A stretch of DNA of 40,324 bases from UBA1351 sp964563505. Lineage in GTDB: Bacteria > Bacillota > Clostridia > Lachnospirales > Vallitaleaceae. The DNA is taken from positions 1 through 40,324 of the forward strand of contig CAZLXW010000035.1 in NCBI GenBank assembly GCA_964563505.1, read 5' to 3'. The translations under genes were made by a program, and so were the position numbers. Within the stretch, counting starts at the first letter, position 1. The number at the start of each line of letters is the position of its first letter. The notes beneath the pieces are model-generated. The model worked only from the letters and a program-made list of their open reading frames with translations, searched no databases and was not told where the DNA came from. Below are positions 34,803 through 40,324 of this stretch, one piece after another.

Positions 34803-35672
34803 TTAACCTTTGACACTTCCCATAGCAATCCCTTGAATAATAAATTTCGATAAAACCAGGTAAACAATAGCAACCGGAACAATTGCAATCGTAATCAAAA
34901 TATATACCTGCCCCATGTCAAAGCGTAAAAAATCTGCACTTCGCAATTGAGAAATCAAAATTGGCAAGGTCTTTTTTTCCTTTGATTCAATAATTAATGC
35001 CGGTAAAAAGAAGTTGTTCCAAGCAGTTACAAAGGCAAATATTCCTTGAACGGCCATGGCCGGCTTTACAAGTGGCAGAACAATTTTATTGAAGGTGTAG
35101 AATTCATTGGATCCATCAATTCTTGCCGCTTCAACGATAGCCACCGGTAAAATACTCTCCATGTATTGTTTCATAAAGAAAAATACGGCTGGTGCTGCAA
35201 TCGTCGGAACAATCAATGGAAAATATGTATCCATTAAATTAAAGGAATTCATCAACTGAATAAATCCTAATGTAGTGACTTGAACCGGAACCATCATAAT
35301 CATAAGTATAAATGAAAAGATAGTTTTTTTGAACCTAAAATCATAGGCATGAATACCGAAAGCTGTCAATGCCGAAAAGTAAGTTGAAAACAAAGCACTC
35401 ATAGAAGAGATAAACAAACTGTTTAGGACGCCTCTCACCACTGGTAAATTATCATTGGACAAAACATTACGTATATTATTAACGAATGATCCTCCTATAA
35501 AGACAGAAAAGCCTTTTTGTATCGCCGGATGCGCCCGCGTCGAATTTACAATTAAAATGTAGAATGGAAAAAGGCAAATAAAGGTGAGTGCAATCAAGGT
35601 GATATATGCAATGGCTTGTCGTAAACGTAATCGTACAATAGATTCTTCGGTGTGATTTCCTTGCTTGACCAT
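34803..35672 (-). CDS. Sugar ABC transporter permease, MalG-like (CUT1)
   Basis: A 289-residue inner-membrane permease with about six helices. The EAA loop that docks the ATPase reads EAARIDGSNEFYTFNKIVLPLVKP (about 189-212). The N-terminal LTFICLFPFYILIVNS and the C-terminal segment fit carbohydrate uptake permeases of the MalG/LacG type. The start overlaps the stop of the partner permease by one base (TAATG). No ATPase gene lies in the operon, so a shared MsmX-type ATPase is likely encoded elsewhere. Confidence 0.93.
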   Translation of the reverse strand: MVKQGNHTEESIVRLRLRQAIAYITLIALTFICLFPFYILIVNSTRAHPAIQKGFSVFIGGSFVNNIRNVLSNDNLPVVRGVLNSLFISSMSALFSTYFSALTAFGIHAYDFRFKKTIFSFILMIMMVPVQVTTLGFIQLMNSFNLMDTYFPLIVPTIAAPAVFFFMKQYMESILPVAIVEAARIDGSNEFYTFNKIVLPLVKPAMAVQGIFAFVTAWNNFFLPALIIESKEKKTLPILISQLRSADFLRFDMGQVYILITIAIVPVAIVYLVLSKFIIQGIAMGSVKG

Positions 35673-36607
35673 TATTTTGCACCTCCTTTATTATCTTTTA
35701 AAAGCAATTTGAATACACTAAAACTCAATACCGCGGTAATGATAAATAAGAGTACGGACACCGCTCCTGCAAGTCCAAAGTTCTTACTATATAAGTGTTT
35801 ATTTAAATACATAATCATTGTCATTGTACTACGGTTGGGTCCACCTGAACCATTGGTAAGGATTTGTGGTACATCAAACATTTGAATACCACCAATTAAA
35901 GATGTAATAATAACAAAAACTAGAATCGGCATAATCAAAGGCAATGTAATTTTGGTAAAGATCTGCCATGAATTCGCACCATCAATCTGGGCTGATTCAA
36001 ACATGGCTGTATCAATGCCCATGATTGCTGCCATGAGCAAGATTGTTGTATTTCCAAACCACATGAGAAAGTTCATTAATGCAATAAGGCCTCTTGTACT
36101 ACCTTCATAGGATAAAAATCTAAAAGGCTCTGTCATTCCTAAATTCATCAGAATATCATTGATTGGGCCGTTATCTGAAAAAAGGGTAAAAAACAGCATT
36201 GAAAATGCAGCTGCCATAATTAAATTTGGCATGTATATAATTGTTTTAAAAAAACCTTGAAATTTCAATTTTAAACGTAAATCTGTAAACCATGATGCTA
36301 ATAATAAAGAAACGACAATTTGAGGAACAAAGCCTAAAATCCAGATATAGGCTGTATTTCCAAAATATCTGGGTAAGTCGCCTTCTGTTAAGACTTGTTT
36401 ATAATTATCAAAACCTACAAAGTTAGGTCCAACATGTTCTAATCCAATTCGGTAATTTTCAAAAAAACTATTATAAAATGTTGTTATTAATGGATACAAT
36501 TGAAAAACAGCAAAAATGATAAAAAACGGTGCAATGAAAAGATATCCCCACTTTGCATAACTAATTGATTTTCTCCTTTTGCTTGATGTTGCCTTGATCG
36601 CTTTCAT
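35672..36607 (-). CDS. Sugar ABC transporter permease, MalF-like (CUT1)
   Basis: A 311-residue permease with about six helices. It begins with a basic tail, then YLFIAPFFIIFAVFQLYPL. The EAA loop reads ESAQIDGANSWQIFTKITLPLIMP (about 213-236). It pairs with the MalG-like permease, whose start overlaps its stop. A 65-base spacer with a GC-rich hairpin at 36642-36668 separates it from the solute-binding gene. Start ATG 36607 follows AGAGGTG. Confidence 0.93.
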   Translation of the reverse strand: MKAIKATSSKRRKSISYAKWGYLFIAPFFIIFAVFQLYPLITTFYNSFFENYRIGLEHVGPNFVGFDNYKQVLTEGDLPRYFGNTAYIWILGFVPQIVVSLLLASWFTDLRLKLKFQGFFKTIIYMPNLIMAAAFSMLFFTLFSDNGPINDILMNLGMTEPFRFLSYEGSTRGLIALMNFLMWFGNTTILLMAAIMGIDTAMFESAQIDGANSWQIFTKITLPLIMPILVFVIITSLIGGIQMFDVPQILTNGSGGPNRSTMTMIMYLNKHLYSKNFGLAGAVSVLLFIITAVLSFSVFKLLLKDNKGGAK

Positions 36608-36641
36608 ATTTCACCTCTATATTTGTCAACGACTGCGATAA

Positions 36642-36668
36642 ATATGGGGCACGAATCGCGCCCCATAT
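36642..36668 (-). other. Intercistronic GC-rich hairpin after the binding-protein gene
   Basis: ATATGGGGC (36642-36650) pairs perfectly with GCCCCATAT (36660-36668), and CG/CG can pair inside the loop. No proper T-run follows on the minus strand. Such hairpins between binding-protein and permease genes usually protect the upstream mRNA, giving excess binding protein. Confidence 0.6.
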
Positions 36669-36692
36669 AAAACCATCAGTTTAGTAACTCTC

Positions 36693-38284
36693 TTATCGTG
36701 TAAGGTTTGGATACTTTTCAATAGCTGCAGTATAGAAGTTATCGAGTGCTTTTTCCTTCGTAACTACACCGTCAAAATAATCTTTAAACGCTTCTTGGAA
36801 TTCTTCATTTAAACCTTGGTCATATTTTGAGATGTTACTCATATCAATTCTTGGTGCTGCCGCTGCAAATAAAGCAATATGATTTTGTCCGCCTAAGAAA
36901 TCAGATTGGAAATCACTATTTGCAAGTTCCATCATTGCTGCTTCATTATTGGTATAATCTTGTGTATCTTCTGTAATTTGCTTCATTGTTGCTGCATCCG
37001 CTGTTAAGGTTCTCATAACATCTCTTACTAAGCTAACATTGTCTGTACCTTGCGCTGCACAAATCCATGTTCCACCCCAATAATAACTTTCAGGCCCTTC
37101 TGTTACTGCCCAATCACCATAGATACCATTTCCTACTTCAAGTGCTCCACCTTCAGATTCCGGCGTCTCTAAGGAGTTGCCAAGTAATGTAAAGTTGATT
37201 CCCCACGTTGAGTAGAAAAAACCAAACACGTCGCCGTCAGGACCTTGGTCCGCAGCCCAACCATCACTCCATAAGGAAGTTTTGTTGTTGTAACTATTTT
37301 CTGTATATTCTTTTGTTTGATCAACCCAACGCATTAGGTTAGGGTCAACAACGATCTTGCCACTATCGTCAACCCATGGCCCTGCAACATTATTTGAAAA
37401 GGTACGATAGGCATCGTCATAACCCGATAACATTTTATAGCCTTTTTCAGCAGCCATTTCTGCCACTTCATCGAATTTATCCCAGTCACTTAAATAACTT
37501 TGTACGGTTACAACATCATCGGTTCCAAGAACATCTTGTGCAATCGAACGTCGATAAGCGAAAAGTCCCGGTGTTGCTTGCCAAGTGACACCTTTTAATT
37601 TTCCTTCATCATCTGTTGCAATATCTTGTGTATAGGCATATTGATCTGCCAATTCTTCCCTTGTTAAACCGATATCTTCGATAACGTCTAAGGAATATTC
37701 ACTATCTACATACTTCAAGGCATAGTCTGCTTCAATCAAGAAAATATCAATCGGCTCATCTGCATTTTCTTGATTAAGTAAATCTTGGTCTAATTTGTTT
37801 TGATAAGCATTATCTGCATTGGGCGTGATGACCCATTCAACTTCTACACCGTCAGGAACAAGTCCTTTTGCTGCAAAGTAATCATTAAAACGACTTTGAA
37901 ATTCTTCGTTCCATGCATAAATTCTTAATACACTACCCTCATCTTCTACTTCCCCGTCATTGTCTGTGTTTGTTCCACTACCTGTTGTGCCCTCAGAATC
38001 GACTGTTTCTGTGCCATCAGGATTCGATGCACCTTCATTTGATTCATTACTTCCGCATGCTGCCATGGCAAAAACCATTGACATAACAAGTAATAAAGTT
38101 ACANNNNNNNNNNNNNNNNNNNNNNNNNNNNNNNNNNNNNNNNNNNNNNNNNNNNNNNNNNNNNNNNNNNNNNNNNNNNNNNNNNNNNNNNNNNNNNNNN
38201 NNNACTTCCGCATGCTGCCATGGCAAAAACCATTGACATAACAAGTAATAAAGTTACAACTTTCTTCCACTTTGAAATAAACAT
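36693..38284 (-). CDS. Sugar-binding lipoprotein of the ABC transporter (interrupted by an N run)
   Basis: A solute-binding lipoprotein starting at ATG 38284 behind AAGGAGGGG. The start reads MFISKWKKVVTLLLVMSM, then lipobox AMAACG. The N run 38104-38203 lies in the signal-peptide region, and the same 55 bases occur on both sides of it. Merging the two copies removes 155 bases and leaves an uninterrupted frame of 479 codons including the stop, so the real protein is probably 478 residues. After the lipid-anchored Cys comes a Ser/Gly/Glu-rich linker, then the mature binding domain (LRIYAWNEEFQSRFNDYF, IDIFLIEADYALKYVDS). It ends EKYPNLTR. It is the first gene of the transporter operon. Confidence 0.88.
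38049..38103. repeat. 55-base direct repeat, copy left of the N run
   Basis: Identical to 38204-38258. The copy ends exactly where the N run begins, as expected for overlapping contig ends. Confidence 0.95.
38104..38203. other. Assembly gap of exactly 100 N
   Basis: A run of 100 undefined bases, the conventional length for a gap of unknown size. The repeats around it indicate that the contigs overlap and no sequence is missing. Confidence 0.98.
38204..38258. repeat. 55-base direct repeat, copy right of the N run
   Basis: Identical to 38049-38103. The copy begins on the first defined base after the N run. Confidence 0.95.
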
Positions 38285-38330
38285 GTTGCCCCTCCTTGAT
38301 TAAATAGATTTATTGTTGTTTACATCTATA

Positions 38331-38362
38331 ATTATAGGAAGGATTCATGCTATTTAAAATAG
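38331..38362 (-). promoter_or_regulatory. Predicted regulated promoter of the sugar transporter operon
   Basis: Minus strand TATAAT (38336-38331), with a poor -35 (TTTTAA, 38359-38354) at 17 bases. A perfect palindrome, CTATTT-A-AAATAG (38350-38362), covers the -35. A weak -35 and an operator suggest activator control, possibly by the AraC-type regulator of the same cluster. Confidence 0.45.
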
Positions 38363-38425
38363 AGAAAGTTGTCTTATGGTTTACAATCTTGTTTAATTCC
38401 TTGCGCAATATATTACAACAAAATA

Positions 38426-40324
38426 TTATACAAATTCTGTTCGACTCCCTGTTTGTGTTGAATAGATTTCAAGTCGGGATTCTATGCGCTCTTTTAGTTC
38501 CTGAACATGGGAAATAATACCAATTAAGCGACCACGTTTTTGCAAATCAACAAGGCAATTAATTGCACTATCTAGCGACTCTTGATCTAATGTTCCGAAT
38601 CCTTCGTCCACAAACATGGTATCCAACTGTATTCCTCCTGTATAGGATTGAACAACATCCGAAAGGCCAAGCGCCATTGATAAAGATGTTTTAAAGCTCT
38701 CCCCACCAGATAAGGTCTTTACATGACGCATCTTACCTGTATAGTTGTCAAACACTTGTAATTCAAGTCCACTTTGTCGATTTTTGCGTTCCAGGTCATC
38801 CGAACGGTGTAAACTATATCGGCCAAAGGTCATTTTCGTCAGTCGCATATTGGCCGCTGTTAAAACATCTTCTAAAAAAGCCGCCAAAACATAGCGTTCG
38901 AAGGAAATTCTAAGCGGATTATTGCCTTGCGCAACTTGGGCTAAATGACCTAAAACAGCATACCTTGCTTCCTTTTCACCAATTTGAGATTGATAGCTTC
39001 CAACGAGTTCCAGAATTTTTTGGTTATGTTCATATCGATACTTCTTTTGATTAAAGGTCTCGTCAAGTTTAACCCTTTCTTCTTTACGCTGATATAACCT
39101 TTGTTCATAGACTTCTATATCAACCATCTGTAATTGTTTGCTTTCTTTTTCCAACTGTTCTTTTTGTGATATTAATGCACTTTTCTCTTTCGTATAAGTC
39201 TCAACTTGTTTTTGTTTTGCTAACACATTTTCATCCGAAAGTTTTCCAAATTCATATGCCTCTACAGATTCAAATCCTTTATTGTCTAATTGAATCATAA
39301 AATCTTTATATGCTTTACTTTCATAAGTTCGCGCATCATCTAGGCGTTTTTCATGTTGGCTGACCATGGTTATTATATTGAGACGTTTTTCCTTAACGCT
39401 ATCATGCTCTTTCATCATCGATAAGACTTGCTTACGATCCTCTTCAATCCAAACAAGTAATGATTCTATCGCTTCCTCAAGCACTTTTTCTTTACGATAA
39501 TGTTCCGGTACTTCTTCGCATAATTGTTTAAATATGGTACTTTGCTCAATTTTTTCTTCTTGCGCTTTCATCCATTGGTCATCGACTTGCTTGTTTATTT
39601 TCTCTAAGCCGACTTGCTCTTTTTCTAGTTCATGAATTTTTTGATCATGATTTTGGGTTCGCTTAACCATCTTTTCTTGCTCTGCAAGTATTAACTCCAA
39701 ATCACTTTTTTTATCTTGTTCTTTTTGGATGGCATCTTCAACTTCAGCTAGACCTATATCGTTAATCTGAAGTTCTTCTGCAAAAAGACTCCGTATTTTT
39801 TCTCGCAAATTCTTTAACTGCTCTTTTTTTGTTGTACACATTTGCTCCAGTATTTGTTGTCTGTTACGTATTCGTTCATATTCCTTTTCATATGTGTTTA
39901 ATTCATCTTCTGTGACAAAATCTTCCGTCGGTTTTGCTAAGTTTATATGCTCTGTTGCGCCACACACGGGACAAGGCATACCTTCTTCTAAATCTTTAGC
40001 TAACAAAGCAGCTTGGTTCATGAGAAAATGCAACCTGTGCTCTTTAAACTTTCTTTCTGCAATAGTCATCTGCTGTAAATTCTCTTCATATCCTTTCTGC
40101 TCTTGTTGATATTCTTTTACCTGCTTTGCTTCTGATATAAGCCACTCTCTCGCTTGAGAATAGCTTTTAATACGGCCTGAACTTTGAGAGATAACTTCTC
40201 GAATTTCAAGCATTTTTATTTTTGCTTTGGATCCATTTTCTCTTTCTATGCTTAATCTTTTAATGTCATCTTTATTTTTAGTAAACGTTTCTTCAACTTC
40301 CCTCTTCTGTTTTTCAAGTTTATC
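38426..40324 (-). CDS. sbcC: Exonuclease subunit SbcC, C-terminal part (cut by window edge)
   Basis: The open frame runs from the stop at 38426 to the right edge, 632 residues with no start needed. An internal ATG at 40213 is not the start, since in-frame coding continues upstream (DKLEKQKREVEETF...). It shows long coiled coils around a zinc hook with CPVCG, then the C-terminal ATPase lobe: RISFERYVLAAFLEDVL, signature TLSGGESFKTSLSMALGLSD, Walker B LDTMFVDEGFGTLD and ISHVQELKERI. SbcC with SbcD processes DNA ends and cleaves hairpins. The N-terminal Walker A lobe, and probably sbcD, lie beyond the edge. Confidence 0.93.
   Translation of the reverse strand, partial: DKLEKQKREVEETFTKNKDDIKRLSIERENGSKAKIKMLEIREVISQSSGRIKSYSQAREWLISEAKQVKEYQQEQKGYEENLQQMTIAERKFKEHRLHFLMNQAALLAKDLEEGMPCPVCGATEHINLAKPTEDFVTEDELNTYEKEYERIRNRQQILEQMCTTKKEQLKNLREKIRSLFAEELQINDIGLAEVEDAIQKEQDKKSDLELILAEQEKMVKRTQNHDQKIHELEKEQVGLEKINKQVDDQWMKAQEEKIEQSTIFKQLCEEVPEHYRKEKVLEEAIESLLVWIEEDRKQVLSMMKEHDSVKEKRLNIITMVSQHEKRLDDARTYESKAYKDFMIQLDNKGFESVEAYEFGKLSDENVLAKQKQVETYTKEKSALISQKEQLEKESKQLQMVDIEVYEQRLYQRKEERVKLDETFNQKKYRYEHNQKILELVGSYQSQIGEKEARYAVLGHLAQVAQGNNPLRISFERYVLAAFLEDVLTAANMRLTKMTFGRYSLHRSDDLERKNRQSGLELQVFDNYTGKMRHVKTLSGGESFKTSLSMALGLSDVVQSYTGGIQLDTMFVDEGFGTLDQESLDSAINCLVDLQKRGRLIGIISHVQELKERIESRLEIYSTQTGSRTEFV

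Noticed and set aside
38104..38203. Overlapping frames that read through the N run
   Set aside because: They exist only because undefined bases cannot create stops; the flanking identity shows they are artefacts.
40110..40213. ATG 40213 as the start of SbcC
   Set aside because: In-frame coil sequence continues upstream to the window edge, and the N-terminal ATPase lobe is missing, so the gene is truncated by the window.

Overview
The window is AT-rich and reads as chromosomal DNA of a low-GC Gram-positive anaerobe of the class Clostridia. The evidence is strong AGGAGG-type ribosome sites, lipoprotein signal peptides, YesM/YesN-type sensor genes, a DUF1576 membrane protein and a GlpA/GlpB/DUF1667-type oxidoreductase trio. 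A Lachnospirales or Vallitalea-like host would fit, but that is inference. Coding density is high: no gap exceeds 200 bases. I see no tRNA, rRNA, CRISPR array, phage gene or insertion sequence. One 100-base N run (38104-38203) is very probably a false scaffold gap.

Layout. 1-622 (-): start of a truncated 7TM sensor protein. 801-3133 (+): two secreted proteins of unknown function, closed by a strong terminator. 3260-6630 (+): selD, mnmH (tRNA 2-selenouridine synthase) and an MFS transporter. 6608-8795 (-): polar amino-acid ABC transporter. 8887-13336 (-): MacB-like export system (ATPase, FtsX permease, HlyD adaptor). 13509-14975 (+): putP. 14976-15173: an array of hairpins and a 25-bp repeat. 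15174-17520 (-): cellobiose 2-epimerase and mannosylglucose phosphorylase, a beta-mannan disaccharide pathway. 17656-21105 (-): YgjV/acetyltransferase-like protein, a GGDEF-EAL protein whose N-terminus needs a -1 frameshift, and a GerMN lipoprotein. 21176-24272 (-): GlpA-like, GlpB-like and DUF1667 proteins behind a promoter and a terminator-like leader hairpin. 24396-27658 (-): SulP transporter, DUF1576 protein and a small acidic protein. 27827-28858 (+): threonine aldolase. 28836-29912 (-): membrane diguanylate cyclase. 29976-38284 (-): CUT1 sugar ABC transporter without its own ATPase, then a membrane-anchored binding protein, a YesM-type kinase and a YesN-type AraC regulator. 38426-40324 (-): C-terminal two thirds of SbcC, cut by the window edge.

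How the parts work together. selD makes selenophosphate for mnmH. The epimerase converts mannobiose or cellobiose so that the phosphorylase can split mannosylglucose into mannose 1-phosphate and glucose. In the 30-38 kb block a binding protein without a lipobox sits directly ahead of a sensor kinase and an AraC-type response regulator, suggesting a three-component sugar sensor that controls the upstream transporter. The observations most worth following are the A_AAA_AAG frameshift site in the GGDEF-EAL gene, the leader hairpin of the GlpA-like operon, the SulP/DUF1576 operon, the anchored binding-protein sensor, and the hairpin array at 15.03-15.16 kb.
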